Counted from the stretch's first letter, positions 46,091 through 55,062 are shown. The stretch is 64,000 nt of DNA from Methyloversatilis sp. (GCA_017984755.1 JAGNYW010000015.1:1-64000); one strand, 5' to 3'. The notes: generated by a model not told the origin, from the letters alone. A program made the numbers and translations.

Positions 46091-46465
46091 ATGTTGAGCA
46101 TGAGTCTGCGTTCCTGCCTGCTGGCCGGCTTGTTGTCACTGACGCTCGGTGGCTGCGCCACCTATCCGCCGCGCCCGCCGGCGCCGACGGTCGAGGAAAT
46201 CGTGCAGTTGTCGAAAGACGGCCTCACGCCGGCGGAAATCATCCAGCGCATCGAAGAAAGCGGCGGGCTCTACACGCTGAAGGCGTCCGAACTCGCCCGC
46301 CTGCGCGAGCAGGGCGTATCGGACGAGGTGATCGACTACATGCAGCAGGTGCTGATCGATGCAGTGCGGGCGCGTGAAGCGATGCGCGAACGCGAACGCA
46401 TGTGGATATACGGCTACCCGGGCTATCCGGGTTACCCGTGGGGTTACTGGCGGCGCCCTTACTGA
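46091..46465 (+). CDS. Hypothetical lipoprotein with Tyr/Pro/Gly-rich C-terminus
   Basis: Protein of 124 aa. The signal peptide ends in a lipobox LGGC at about residue 22. The central part (VEEIVQLSKDGLTPAEIIQR, then ASELARLREQGVSDEVIDYM) repeats a short helix-turn unit seen in proteins of unknown function that follow SHOCT-like architecture. The C-terminus is a YGYPGYPGYPWGYWRR tract. The start at 46091 has AGGGAG upstream; the longer frame begins at 46043. I do not recognise a known function. Confidence 0.65.
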   Translation: MLSMSLRSCLLAGLLSLTLGGCATYPPRPPAPTVEEIVQLSKDGLTPAEIIQRIEESGGLYTLKASELARLREQGVSDEVIDYMQQVLIDAVRAREAMRERERMWIYGYPGYPGYPWGYWRRPY

Positions 46466-46481
46466 GCGCGCACGCCCGGTT

Positions 46482-46540
46482 AATTCCTTTATCGCATATA
46501 TATAGTATTAAATATCACTTTTTTGAATAAACATCCCTGA
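46482..46540 (+). promoter_or_regulatory. AT-rich stretch upstream of the TSUP gene
   Basis: A stretch of about 60 bp is strikingly AT-rich against a GC-rich background, with an ATATATAT core and TTAAATATC. It lies just before the AAGGGGGG ribosome binding site of the TSUP gene and probably holds its promoter. I could not fix a -35/-10 pair. Confidence 0.45.
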
Positions 46541-46573
46541 CTAGACTGCGGGCTCTCAAGGGGGGTGCCTGCA

Positions 46574-47548
46574 GTGAAGATCCGTCATATCGACACCCGG
46601 CCGACCGCGGTCGGCCAAGCGCACGAAACACTCGGTCTGCCGCCGGTCGAGCAGGTGCTGGACCGTGCGCAGGCGCACCCGCTCATCACGGTCGTCAGCT
46701 GGCTCATGGGCTTCTCGCTGTTCGGACTGGCCGCTTTCCTGCTGGTGCGCGGCCTGCCGGTAGGAGATCCGTCGGCTGCGCTGGCCATGGTGATCGAGGT
46801 GGTCACGTCGGAAGAATTCCTGACCGCCGCAGCCGTCGGTTTCCTCGCACAGAGCATCGACGGCGCGCTCGGCATGGCGTACGGCATTTCCGCCACCACC
46901 TTCCTGCTCGGCACCGGCGCGTCGCCCGCGGTCGCCAGCGCGAGCGTCCATATCGCCGAAATATTCACCACCGGCTTGTCAGGTCTGTCGCACCTGCGGC
47001 TGGGCAACGTGGATCGAAAGCTGATGATGCGGCTGTTGCTGCCCGGCGTTGTCGGCGGCGTGCTGGGTGCGCTGGTCGTCACGCAGCTCGATGGCTCGGC
47101 GCTGAAACCCTGGATTTCCGGCTACCTGCTTCTGATGGGCCTGTATGTGCTGACCAAGGCCTGGCGCCATCGCCGCACGCCGCCACGCGAACCGCGCCAT
47201 GTCGCCAAGCTGGCATTGTTCGGCGGCTTCGTCGATGCTGCCGGCGGCGGTGGCTGGGGCCCGGTCGTGACGACCAGCCTGGTCGGCGCCGGTCAGGATC
47301 CCCGGCGCACCATCGGCTCCGTGAATTTCGCCGAATTCTTCATCGCCATCGCCAGTGCGGGCGCCTTCGTGCTTTTCATCGACGCTGCACCATGGGCGAC
47401 CGTGGCTGGCCTGGTCGCCGGCGGCATGTTCGCCGCTCCCCTCGCCGCGCTGCTCTGCCGCACCCTGCCCGCCCGCGCGCTGCTGGTGCTGGTCGGCACG
47501 CTGATCAGCGCCCTGAGCGCCTGGAACCTGTTGCGCGCACTGGGTTGA
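46574..47548 (+). CDS. TSUP family (TauE/SafE) sulfite exporter-like permease
   Basis: Membrane protein of about 324 aa with seven or eight hydrophobic segments. TSUP members export sulfite or organosulfonates, or take up inorganic sulfur compounds. Motifs include GFLAQSIDGALGMAYG and GGFVDAAGGGGWGPVVTT, the two internally repeated parts typical of TSUP. The start is a GTG; 46574 (VKIRHI) is preferred because AAGGGGGG precedes it, while 46565 is also in frame. An AT-rich promoter-like region lies just upstream. Confidence 0.85.
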   Translation: MKIRHIDTRPTAVGQAHETLGLPPVEQVLDRAQAHPLITVVSWLMGFSLFGLAAFLLVRGLPVGDPSAALAMVIEVVTSEEFLTAAAVGFLAQSIDGALGMAYGISATTFLLGTGASPAVASASVHIAEIFTTGLSGLSHLRLGNVDRKLMMRLLLPGVVGGVLGALVVTQLDGSALKPWISGYLLLMGLYVLTKAWRHRRTPPREPRHVAKLALFGGFVDAAGGGGWGPVVTTSLVGAGQDPRRTIGSVNFAEFFIAIASAGAFVLFIDAAPWATVAGLVAGGMFAAPLAALLCRTLPARALLVLVGTLISALSAWNLLRALG

Positions 47549-47570
47549 AAGCACTGGCTCGATACCGATG

Positions 47571-47684
47571 CAAGGTTCAAGGTTCAAGGTTCAAGGTTCA
47601 AGATGATGGTTGAATGATGGGAGAGAACGGCCGTTTTCACGCCTGATCCTTAATGTGAGGATTGCATCTTGATTCTTGAACCTT
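47571..47684 (+). repeat. Paired inverted heptanucleotide repeats, site B
   Basis: Left arm 47571-47605: four exact copies of CAAGGTT and one of CAAGATG. Right arm 47664-47684: GCATCTT, GATTCTT, GAACCTT, the reverse-complement theme. The arms flank about 58 bp. The layout (outward sense, inverted arms, 58-67 bp between) matches site A at 6257-6372. The right arm holds the TTG used as start of the GST gene. Confidence 0.8.
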
Positions 47685-48352
47685 CAGCCCTGAATCCATC
47701 ACCCGGCAATCCGAAACCGCTGCTGTATACATACCGGCGCTGTCCGTATGCCATGCGCGCCCGCATGGCGCTGCTGATCGCAGGCGTCGCCTTCGATGCC
47801 CATGAAGTATCGCTGCGGAACAAGCCGGCAGACATGCTGGCGCTGTCACCGAAGGGGACGGTACCGGTCGTGCGCCTGCCGGACGGCGCAGTCCTCGAAC
47901 AGAGTTGGGACATCATGCGCTGGGCGCTGGCATCGCAGTCGTCTCCGGGTTGGTGGCCCCCGTCGCAGACGGTCGAGAACCTGGCGTGGCTGACGCGGAA
48001 CGATGTGGTCTTCAAGCAGCATCTCGACCGCTACAAATACCCCGAACGTTTCCCCGGAACCAACCGGAACGACCACCGCGAACACGCGCTCGGAGCCTTC
48101 GTTCAGCCGCTGGCAGTGCGTCTGGAACACAGCACCTTCCTCGGTGGAGAGACGCCCTGCGCAACCGATATCGCCGTTTTTCCCTTCCTGCGGCAGTTTG
48201 CGGCGGTGGAACCGGCATGGTTCGCGCAGCTGCCGATACCCGCCTTGCAGGCATGGCTCGCCCACTGGCTGTCGAGCCCCCTTTTCGATCACTGCATGCA
48301 CAAGCTGCCGCCTCGGACGACTGTCGTGTTTCCGGCATTCACGGCGCCATGA
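47669..48352 (+). CDS. Glutathione S-transferase family protein
   Basis: GST-like protein, 227 aa from a TTG start, resembling the beta/omega-type with a Cys-Pro active-site motif (YRRCPYAMRARMAL, Cys25). The GST N-terminal thioredoxin-like domain spans to about residue 95 and the all-helical C-terminal domain follows. No ATG occurs before the first beta strand, so the TTG in the repeat is the only usable start seen. It may be a glutathionyl-hydroquinone or stringent starvation-type relative; the substrate is unknown. Confidence 0.8.
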   Translation: MILEPSALNPSPGNPKPLLYTYRRCPYAMRARMALLIAGVAFDAHEVSLRNKPADMLALSPKGTVPVVRLPDGAVLEQSWDIMRWALASQSSPGWWPPSQTVENLAWLTRNDVVFKQHLDRYKYPERFPGTNRNDHREHALGAFVQPLAVRLEHSTFLGGETPCATDIAVFPFLRQFAAVEPAWFAQLPIPALQAWLAHWLSSPLFDHCMHKLPPRTTVVFPAFTAP

Positions 48353-48524
48353 GAACGGGTGCGGGATGCGTTGCGCCTTCGCCGTGCGGCGCAGGAGCGA
48401 TCTTCGGATCGCGGACGGCAGGTTGTTCATGCGGCGCGACGGAACGGCTGCCCCGTTACGCATCCATGGAAGACCTCACATCAGGCACGGGTATACTTCG
48501 CGCCTTCGACGCAAGGACTCATGC

Positions 48525-49241
48525 ATGACCCGCTACGCCAACACAGCCGTTTACCGCTTCGTCCGCCTCGACGATCGCGAGGCACTGCGCGCCCGCATCG
48601 ACGAGGCAGCGCGGTCGCGCAACCTGCTCGGCACCGTGCTGCTGGCGACCGAAGGCATCAACATCTTTCTCGCCGGTCTCGAATCCGACATGCGCGCCTT
48701 CTTCGATGAACTGCAGCAGGACGCGCGGTTCGACGAGCTGGACATCAAGTGGAGCTGGTCCGGCACGCTGCCGTTCAAGCGGTTGCGCGTGCGGCTGAAG
48801 AAGGAAATCGTCACCGTCGGCGCACCCGACTTCAACCTGAACGAAACGCCAGCGCCCTATCTGCCGCCGGCCGAACTGAAGCGCTGGTACGACGAAGGCC
48901 GCAGGTTCGTCATTCTGGACACGCGCAACCGCTGGGAAATCGAACAGGGCACTTTCGAAGGCGCCGTCGACCCCGGCGTGAACAGCTTCGGTGAGTTTCC
49001 GGCAGCACTCGAGCGATTCGCCGACCTGAAGGACACCCCTGTCGTCACCTTCTGCACCGGCGGCATCCGATGCGAAAAGGCCGCGCCGCTGATGAAGCGG
49101 GCCGGCTTCAATCAGGTCTATCAGCTCGAGGGCGGCATCCTGCGCTACTTCGAGGAGGTGGGCGGCGCCCACTGGCGGGGCAACTGCGTGGTGTTCGACG
49201 ACCGTGGCGCACTGACGCCGGACCTCAGCCCGGCGGGCTGA
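48525..49241 (+). CDS. trhO: Rhodanese-domain tRNA uridine(34) hydroxylase
   Basis: TrhO (formerly YceA), 238 aa, which makes 5-hydroxyuridine at position 34 of tRNA. The N-terminal acylphosphatase-like domain (GTVLLATEGINIFLAG) is followed by a rhodanese domain with the catalytic Cys in TGGIRCEKA near residue 184. The start at 48525 (MTRYAN) follows AAGGACT; the frame extends upstream without support. It is convergent with the DUF808 gene, ending 6 bp apart. Confidence 0.93.
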   Translation: MTRYANTAVYRFVRLDDREALRARIDEAARSRNLLGTVLLATEGINIFLAGLESDMRAFFDELQQDARFDELDIKWSWSGTLPFKRLRVRLKKEIVTVGAPDFNLNETPAPYLPPAELKRWYDEGRRFVILDTRNRWEIEQGTFEGAVDPGVNSFGEFPAALERFADLKDTPVVTFCTGGIRCEKAAPLMKRAGFNQVYQLEGGILRYFEEVGGAHWRGNCVVFDDRGALTPDLSPAG

Positions 49242-49247
49242 ACCTGC

Positions 49248-50180
49248 TCAGACGGCTGTTGCGCCGCCGCGCAGCTTCTTCACACCCAGCATGACCGTCA
49301 GCGTGATCGCACCGGCGACGATGCCGGTCAGCGCGTCGGCGATGAAGGGCAGCAGCACGCCGGCGACCGTGCCGGCCGATTGCGACACCGACTCCGTCAG
49401 GTGGTGTATCCCGTCGTGCAGCGCAGGAATACCGTGAGTCAGAATGCCGCCGCCGACCAGGAACATGGCCGCCGTGCCGGCGACCGACAGGAATTTCATC
49501 AGCCACGGCGCGGCGGCGAGGATGCCGCGGCCGAATGCGCGAATCGGCGCCGAGCCTGAACGACTGAGGTAGAGCCCGCCGTCGTCCAGCTTCACGATGC
49601 CCGCCACCAGACCGTACACGCCGACGGTCATGATTGCGGCAATGCCGGCCACAACGGTGACCTGGGTGCCGAACGGCGCATCGGCGACGGTGCCCAGCGT
49701 GATGGCGATGATTTCTGCCGACAGGATGAAGTCTGTCCGGATTGCGCCCTTGACCTTCTCCTTCTCGAGCGCGACCAGATCAACCTCGGCATCGGCCAGT
49801 GCAGCCAGATGTTGCCGATGATGCACGGCGTCCTCGTCGGGACTGTGCAGGAACTTGTGCGCCAGCTTTTCGAAGCCCTCGTAACAGAGGAAAAGCCCGC
49901 CCACCATCAGCAGTGGCGTGACGGCTGCCGGCACGAAGGCACTGATGGCAAGCGCCGCCGGAACCAGAATCAGCTTGTTGCGCACCGAACCCAGCGCCAC
50001 CGCCCACACCACGGGCAGTTCACGGTCGGCCTTGACGCCGGCAACCTGCTGCGCGTTCAGCGCCAGATCATCGCCCAGCACACCGGCGGTCTTCTTGGCG
50101 GCAACCTTGGTGAGCACCGACACATCATCGAGAACGCTCGCGATGTCATCGAGCAGTGCGAGAAGGCTGGCTCCGGCCAT
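49248..50180 (-). CDS. DUF808 family inner-membrane protein (YedI-like)
   Basis: Protein of 310 aa, mostly hydrophobic, with about seven predicted segments. Family features are the N-terminal ASLLALLDDIASVLDDVSVL and AAKKTAGVLGDDLALNA, then ICYEGFEKLAHKF-like LCYEGFEKLAHKFLHSP. Function is unknown. The start at 50180 follows AGGAATTT; the longer frame upstream is unsupported. Convergent with trhO. Confidence 0.85.
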   Translation of the reverse strand: MAGASLLALLDDIASVLDDVSVLTKVAAKKTAGVLGDDLALNAQQVAGVKADRELPVVWAVALGSVRNKLILVPAALAISAFVPAAVTPLLMVGGLFLCYEGFEKLAHKFLHSPDEDAVHHRQHLAALADAEVDLVALEKEKVKGAIRTDFILSAEIIAITLGTVADAPFGTQVTVVAGIAAIMTVGVYGLVAGIVKLDDGGLYLSRSGSAPIRAFGRGILAAAPWLMKFLSVAGTAAMFLVGGGILTHGIPALHDGIHHLTESVSQSAGTVAGVLLPFIADALTGIVAGAITLTVMLGVKKLRGGATAV

Positions 50181-50391
50181 GGGAAATTCCTGTCTGTGGG
50201 GAGACGCCGCACGAATGCGCGCAGCGTGCATTGCGCCGCGCATCGTACCGGAAGCAGGCTGCATTGCGTGCCCGCCTGTAGGACGGGGCCGACAACACGC
50301 GCGGGTGCCCACTGACCCGCCCGGCCGGGCTGCAGTCTTAATCTCCGGCTATGCGTTTGCGTTAAGAATTCTTGCCGACCTGCCGGAGATC

Positions 50392-50544
50392 ATGATGTCC
50401 ACCCCACAACTCGTTACGTGCGCGCTGCTGCTCGCAGCCACGCTGGTACTGGTGCTCGCCGAACCGGAAGACAGCGCGGTCGACCGCGCCGCTACCTCGG
50501 CCAGTGAAAGCCTCACCGCTCTGACCCGTGTGTTGAACCCCTGA
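50392..50544 (+). CDS. Small hypothetical membrane-anchored or secreted peptide
   Basis: A 50-aa ORF with double ATG starts at 50392 and 50395, preceded by CCGGAG at a sensible distance. Residues 5-22 are a hydrophobic stretch (LVTCALLLAATLVLVLA), followed by an acidic PEDSAVDRA tail. The short gene lies between the DUF808 and TRIC-like genes, opposite to both. No family is recognised; it might be a signal-peptide-like small protein, or chance. Low confidence. Confidence 0.4.
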   Translation: MMSTPQLVTCALLLAATLVLVLAEPEDSAVDRAATSASESLTALTRVLNP

Positions 50545-50612
50545 CTGCGGCCGTGAAGAAGACCTGACGTAGTAGCGGAAAGGGCGAAATCCTATGTGGA
50601 TGATGCCGCCGG

Positions 50613-51239
50613 TCAGTCGCGCGAACCCGGCACCGACCAGCCGGTCATCACCGCCAGCAGACGCAGACCGGCGATAAGCACGACCGCTGCCGCCAGTGAA
50701 ACCGCGGGCGTCACATCGATCGCATTCATGCCGAGGTAGACCCAGGCGCCGACGAACGCACACAGCGCGTACGGTCGGTGATCGCGGAATACATAGGGCA
50801 CTTCGTTGCAGATCACATCGCGCATGACACCGCCGAACACGCCGGTGATCACGCCCATCATGGCCGATACGAACAGCGGCATGCCGGCCTGATGGGCCAG
50901 GCCGACACCGGTGACGGTGAACAGACCGAGGCCCAGCGCGTCCGGTATCAGGATGGCACGCTCAGTAAACTGATGATGGCGCGAACGCAGCCAGGGCGCT
51001 GCCAGCAGGGACAGGCCGAAGATCAGCCATACATGCGCCTGGTGCTCGACCCAGAAGAACGGCCGGCGGTCGAGCAGGACATCGCGCACCGTACCCCCGC
51101 CGAAAGCGGTGATGAAGGCGACCGCAAACACGCCGACGACGTCCATCCTGCGGCGTGCCGCCTCGATGAAACCGGACAATGCGAACGCAAGCGTCGCAGC
51201 GAACTCGATGGCGGAAATGAGCAACTGAAACCTGGGCAT
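50613..51239 (-). CDS. TRIC/UPF0126 family cation channel-like protein (YicG-like)
   Basis: Protein of 208 aa with six or seven hydrophobic segments in two repeats. Each has the signature: FALSGFIEAARRRMDVVGVF with FGGGTVRDVLLDRRP, then GVGLAHQAGMPLF with FGGVMRDVICNEVP. These are the duplicated motifs of the TRIC (trimeric intracellular cation channel) family. Bacterial relatives conduct K+ or transport glycine-like solutes; the role here is unproven. Start at 51239 after the frame's earlier unsupported codons. Confidence 0.88.
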   Translation of the reverse strand: MPRFQLLISAIEFAATLAFALSGFIEAARRRMDVVGVFAVAFITAFGGGTVRDVLLDRRPFFWVEHQAHVWLIFGLSLLAAPWLRSRHHQFTERAILIPDALGLGLFTVTGVGLAHQAGMPLFVSAMMGVITGVFGGVMRDVICNEVPYVFRDHRPYALCAFVGAWVYLGMNAIDVTPAVSLAAAVVLIAGLRLLAVMTGWSVPGSRD

Positions 51240-51274
51240 GGCGCGATTGTAGTGCCTTGCCCCGAACCCGGATC

Positions 51275-51697
51275 TCAGCAGATGCGTTCCCACAAGCTGG
51301 TTTCATCCCCCAGCCGCTCGTACTCGACACCCTTGAAATCGCCGCGCGACACGACACCGACGATGGTGCCTTCATCCACGACCGGCAGATGGCGGAAGCC
51401 GCCGTCATTCATGGCGCGCAGCGCATCGATAGACGTATCTTCCGGCCCGATGGTGTGCGGATTGGGTGTCATCGCAACGGCGAGCCGGGTATCCGGACCA
51501 TTGTGCCCCTCGGCCAGAATGCGGATGGCGTCGCGACCGGTGAATATGCCCGCCAGGCGGCCATGTTCGTCAGCCACCAGCACGGCACCGACGCGCTTTT
51601 CCCACATCCGCTCGCATGCGGCACGCACGGTCTGGTTGGCACCGAGAACCACCGGCTCCCTGTCCCTGACGATGAAAGAAATGCAGCGCTTCTCCAT
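51275..51697 (-). CDS. CBS-pair domain protein
   Basis: A 140-aa protein composed of two CBS domains (residues about 10-65 and 75-130), which bind adenosyl nucleotides such as AMP, ATP or SAM. Typical motifs are GAVLVADEHGRLAGIFTGRD and HLPVVDEGTIVGVVSRGD. The start at 51697 has an ideal AGGAGGT six bases upstream. It lies just downstream of the TRIC-like gene's start and may regulate a transporter; no direct partner is known. Confidence 0.9.
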   Translation of the reverse strand: MEKRCISFIVRDREPVVLGANQTVRAACERMWEKRVGAVLVADEHGRLAGIFTGRDAIRILAEGHNGPDTRLAVAMTPNPHTIGPEDTSIDALRAMNDGGFRHLPVVDEGTIVGVVSRGDFKGVEYERLGDETSLWERIC

Positions 51698-51799
51698 GAA
51701 ACCTCCTGAAAGTACCGGAGCCCATGCTCCACATTTCAAGAATAGGCGCCATTGAGGTCCGCATATTGAGCGCGATCATCATTGCGTGCAGATTTGATT

Positions 51800-51848
51800 G
51801 CAACGCGTCTGCAACTCTTCCGCAACTCATCTGCAATGCCTCTGCAAC
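51800..51848. repeat. Five GCAAC/T elements at exact 11-bp spacing
   Basis: GCAAC occurs at 51800, 51811, 51822 and 51844, and GCAAT at 51833, giving a perfect 11-bp phase over five copies; the core of several is TCTGCAACTC. The array sits between the divergent CBS and EamA genes, 62 bp before the EamA start. One site per helical turn suggests a row of binding sites on one DNA face, for example for a regulator of the transporter. Confidence 0.6.
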
Positions 51849-51909
51849 TCGGCAGCCGTGTGGCGGGAACGTCGGCTAAGCTTGCGCTCCCCGCTTCACC
51901 GCCAGCCTC

Positions 51910-52827
51910 ATGTCCGCGCACGCAGCACCCTCCACCTCCCGCCTGGGCGGCTATCTGGCCGCCGCCGGCACGGTCGCCATCTGGACCGGATTCATCCTGG
52001 TTTCGCGCCTGGGCGGCAAGAGCGCGCTCACGCCGTACGACACGCTGGCGCTGCGTCTGGGCACGGCTGCACTCATCCTGCTGCCGTTTGCCGGCAGCCT
52101 GCCGCGCGGCGCATGGCGTGACGCAAGGCTGTGGGTGCTGGCCATGCTGGGTGGTCTGATCTATGGCGTGCTGGCCTTCGCAGCCTTCAAGTTCGCGCCG
52201 GCAGCCCATGGCGCCGTGCTGCTGCCGGGCATCCAGCCCTTCCTCATCGCAGCCGTGGCCTGGGCGCTCAGCGGCGCGCGGCCTGGCGGTGCCAGCGCAG
52301 CAGGGCTGGTCTGCATCGGGGTAGGCATCTTCTGCGTGGCCCGTCACGAATTGTCCGGCGATCACGGCTGGACACCGGACATGCTGATCGGCGACGCGCT
52401 GCTGCTGGCCAGTTCGCTCACCTGGGCCATCTACTCGGTGCTTGCGAAGCGGTGGGCCTATGACCCGTGGACGCTGACCCGCTTCGTGGCCCTTGGCACG
52501 ACCGTCGTGTTCATGCCGGTCTACCTGCTGTGGCTGCCGAAGGCGCTGGATGAAGTGCCGGTGTCGATGCTGCTGCTTCAGGGTCTGTATCAGGGCGCCG
52601 GCGTCACCATCGTCGCCATGCTGCTGTTCCTGAAGGCGGTGCAGGCGCTGGGTGCCGAGCGCACCGGCGCGCTGGTGGCGCTGGTGCCCGTGCTGGCGGG
52701 CGTTGCCGCCGCGCCCCTGCTGGGCGAAGCGCTTTCGAACTGGCTCATTGCCGGACTGCTGTTCGTGTCGGCCGGTGCGTTCGTCGCGGTTCGTCCGCCC
52801 CGCAGAAAGCAGAACGGCGCGCCCTGA
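51910..52827 (+). CDS. EamA/DMT family transporter
   Basis: Ten-segment DMT superfamily permease of 305 aa, made of two EamA repeats (about residues 12-140 and 155-290). Such proteins export amino acids or metabolites. Typical parts are AALILLPFAGSLPRG and LLLASSLTWAIYSVLAKRW. The promoter region upstream carries the phased GCAAC array. The substrate cannot be assigned. Confidence 0.9.
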   Translation: MSAHAAPSTSRLGGYLAAAGTVAIWTGFILVSRLGGKSALTPYDTLALRLGTAALILLPFAGSLPRGAWRDARLWVLAMLGGLIYGVLAFAAFKFAPAAHGAVLLPGIQPFLIAAVAWALSGARPGGASAAGLVCIGVGIFCVARHELSGDHGWTPDMLIGDALLLASSLTWAIYSVLAKRWAYDPWTLTRFVALGTTVVFMPVYLLWLPKALDEVPVSMLLLQGLYQGAGVTIVAMLLFLKAVQALGAERTGALVALVPVLAGVAAAPLLGEALSNWLIAGLLFVSAGAFVAVRPPRRKQNGAP

Positions 52828-52864
52828 GACGCACCGTCGGATTCATGTCGGCGAGAGCGTCGGT

Positions 52865-53392
52865 TCAGAACGGAATGTCGTCGTCCATGCCGCCGAAGCC
52901 GCCGGAACTGGCCGGGGCGGACTGCGGCGGCGCGCTCTGGGGTGCAGGCCGGGACGGACGCGGCGCCGACTGGCGCGGCGCCTGATCGAAATCGTCACCG
53001 CCGCCCGAGCCACTGCCCGCGCCCCCCCCGGCATGGCCTTCGCCACCACCGGCGCCCTGACGGCTGCCGAGCATCTGCATCTGGTCGGCACGGATTTCTG
53101 TCGTGTAGCGATCCTGCCCTTCCTTGTCCTGCCACTTGCGCGTGCGCAGGCTGCCTTCGACATAGACGGCCGAGCCCTTGCGCAGATACTGCCCGGCGAT
53201 TTCCGCCAGACGGTTGAAGAACACCACGCGGTGCCACTCGGTCATTTCCTTCTTTTCGCCGGTGGTCTTGTCCTTCCAGCTGTCGGTGGTCGCCAGCGTG
53301 ATGTTGCAGATCGCGTCGCCGTTGGGCGCGTAGCGGGTTTCCGGATCTTTGCCGAGATTGCCGACCAGGATGACCTTGTTCACTGAAGCCAT
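52865..53392 (-). CDS. ssb: Single-stranded DNA-binding protein
   Basis: SSB, 175 aa. The OB fold occupies residues 1-112 ([18 protein letters not shown] near the N-terminus, [19 protein letters not shown]), followed by a Gly/Ser/Pro/Gln-rich linker and the acidic tip MDDDIPF, which recruits DNA repair and replication proteins. The start at 53392 follows GGGGAGGGAAAC. It lies after the YajR-type gene on the minus strand, in the conserved uvrA/MFS/ssb arrangement. Confidence 0.97.
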   Translation of the reverse strand: MASVNKVILVGNLGKDPETRYAPNGDAICNITLATTDSWKDKTTGEKKEMTEWHRVVFFNRLAEIAGQYLRKGSAVYVEGSLRTRKWQDKEGQDRYTTEIRADQMQMLGSRQGAGGGEGHAGGGAGSGSGGGDDFDQAPRQSAPRPSRPAPQSAPPQSAPASSGGFGGMDDDIPF

Positions 53393-53536
53393 GTTTCCCT
53401 CCCCGGGAGTATCTGAAATGACCGCGTTCCCCATGGAACGTGGTCTGGATGATCGAAAAAGCGTCGAACCGGCGCCCGCCGAAGGATGTTACATCGCGCG
53501 CCCGGACGATGCACCCGGTTATTCACATGGAATTAT

Positions 53537-54910
53537 TCAGGCCGTCGCCGCCGGCAGATCGAGCAGGCGGCGCATGCCGTCTTCGTCCCACAGTTCGAGA
53601 TTGACCTTGATGTAGGCCATGCGCCGTTCCGCCTCGATGCGCGCTTCGCGCACGCCCGGCAGGCGGGCCAGCTGCGCACGCAGTCCGTCCAGATCGACGT
53701 GGTCGCCGATCACGTATTCGCGCAGCGCGACGACCGGCGGCGGCTTCATGCTGCGCGCCCACAGCCACCACACGATCGCCAGCACGGTGCAGAACAGATA
53801 GACGCCGTCTTCGCCGAAGCGCAGCGCAATGGCACCGCCCACAGCGCTGCCGGTGGCGGCGCCGATCGACTGCGCCGTGTTGAATACGCCGAGCGCGGCG
53901 CCCTTGGCAGCCGGCGGCGCGATGCGCGATACCAGTGACGGCAGCGAGGCCTCGAGCAGATTGAATGCGATGAAGAACACGAAGAGGCCGCCGATGAGCA
54001 CCCATTCGAACTCCAGCGGGAGCAGGAACATGACCTGGGAGGCGATCAGCGTGACGATGGACGCGAGGAACACCGTCTTCACCCGCGCATTGCGCTCGGC
54101 CCACACGATGGCCGGAATCATGACCACGAAACTGGCCATCACGATGGGGAAATACAGCGTCCAGTGGCGGGCAACCGGCAGATCCATCACCTGCACCAGC
54201 GACAGCGGCACCATCAGGAACATGGCCATCTGCACCATGTGCACGACGAACATGCCGAAATTGAGCCGCATCAGCTGGCGGTCCGCGATGACGCTGGCGA
54301 ACGGCGCCGGCTCGACGAGCGGCGCGTGATCGGGGTCGGGCACCACGAACAGCAGCAGCGGAATGCCGAGCAGCGCGAGCGAACCGATCAGCAGGAAGAT
54401 GCCGTCCATGCCGATCCAGCCGTACAGCGCGGGCGACAGCACCAGCGAGCCGGCGAACACGAGGCCGATCGACGAACCGATGACCGCCATGATCTTGGTG
54501 CGGTGCTGTTCGCGCACCAGATCGGCCACCAGCGCGGTCGCCGCGGCGGAAATCGCGCCGGTACCCTGCAGGATGCGGGCGGCGATCATCCAGTTGATGT
54601 CGGGCGCCCAGGCCGCCATCACGCTGCCGGCCGCATAGAGCAGCAGCCCGAGCACGATGATGCGCTTGCGGCCGAAACGGTCCGACGCGGCGCCGAACGG
54701 GATCTGCATCACCGCCTGCGCCAGCCCGAATACGCCGAAGGCGAGGCCGACCCAGAAGATGTTGTCGCCGCCCAGCAGCGTCCGCGCGAACACCGAAAAC
54801 ACCGGCAGCACGAGGAACAGCCCCAGCATGCGCAGGGAAATGATGAACGCCAGCGCAATCCCCGCGCGCAGCTCCGTGCGGGTCATGCGGTCTTTTATCG
54901 GGGGATTCAT
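53537..54910 (-). CDS. MFS transporter, YajR type
   Basis: Major facilitator of 457 aa: twelve hydrophobic segments followed by a soluble C-terminal domain (residues about 390-457) that ends in the ferredoxin-like YAM-type fold (HVDLDGLRAQLARLPGVREA). The motif A loop GAASDRFGRKRIIVLG is present. YajR-type transporters lie between uvrA and ssb in many proteobacteria; the substrate is unknown. The ATG at 54910 is chosen; the frame runs on upstream only as a shadow into the repeat. Confidence 0.9.
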   Translation of the reverse strand: MNPPIKDRMTRTELRAGIALAFIISLRMLGLFLVLPVFSVFARTLLGGDNIFWVGLAFGVFGLAQAVMQIPFGAASDRFGRKRIIVLGLLLYAAGSVMAAWAPDINWMIAARILQGTGAISAAATALVADLVREQHRTKIMAVIGSSIGLVFAGSLVLSPALYGWIGMDGIFLLIGSLALLGIPLLLFVVPDPDHAPLVEPAPFASVIADRQLMRLNFGMFVVHMVQMAMFLMVPLSLVQVMDLPVARHWTLYFPIVMASFVVMIPAIVWAERNARVKTVFLASIVTLIASQVMFLLPLEFEWVLIGGLFVFFIAFNLLEASLPSLVSRIAPPAAKGAALGVFNTAQSIGAATGSAVGGAIALRFGEDGVYLFCTVLAIVWWLWARSMKPPPVVALREYVIGDHVDLDGLRAQLARLPGVREARIEAERRMAYIKVNLELWDEDGMRRLLDLPAATA

Positions 54911-55062
54911 GTCAGGCAGGAAAACGGTCAGCCCGGATTCTAGCAAGCCGGCAGGGTCAGCTGCGTCCGACCGGACGCTTTTCTGCGCAGGCGCAGCGCA
55001 GCGCGGCCCCGCTGCGTGGCTGGCACCGAATGCACGATCACTCAGCCGGCGGGAGCTACCTT

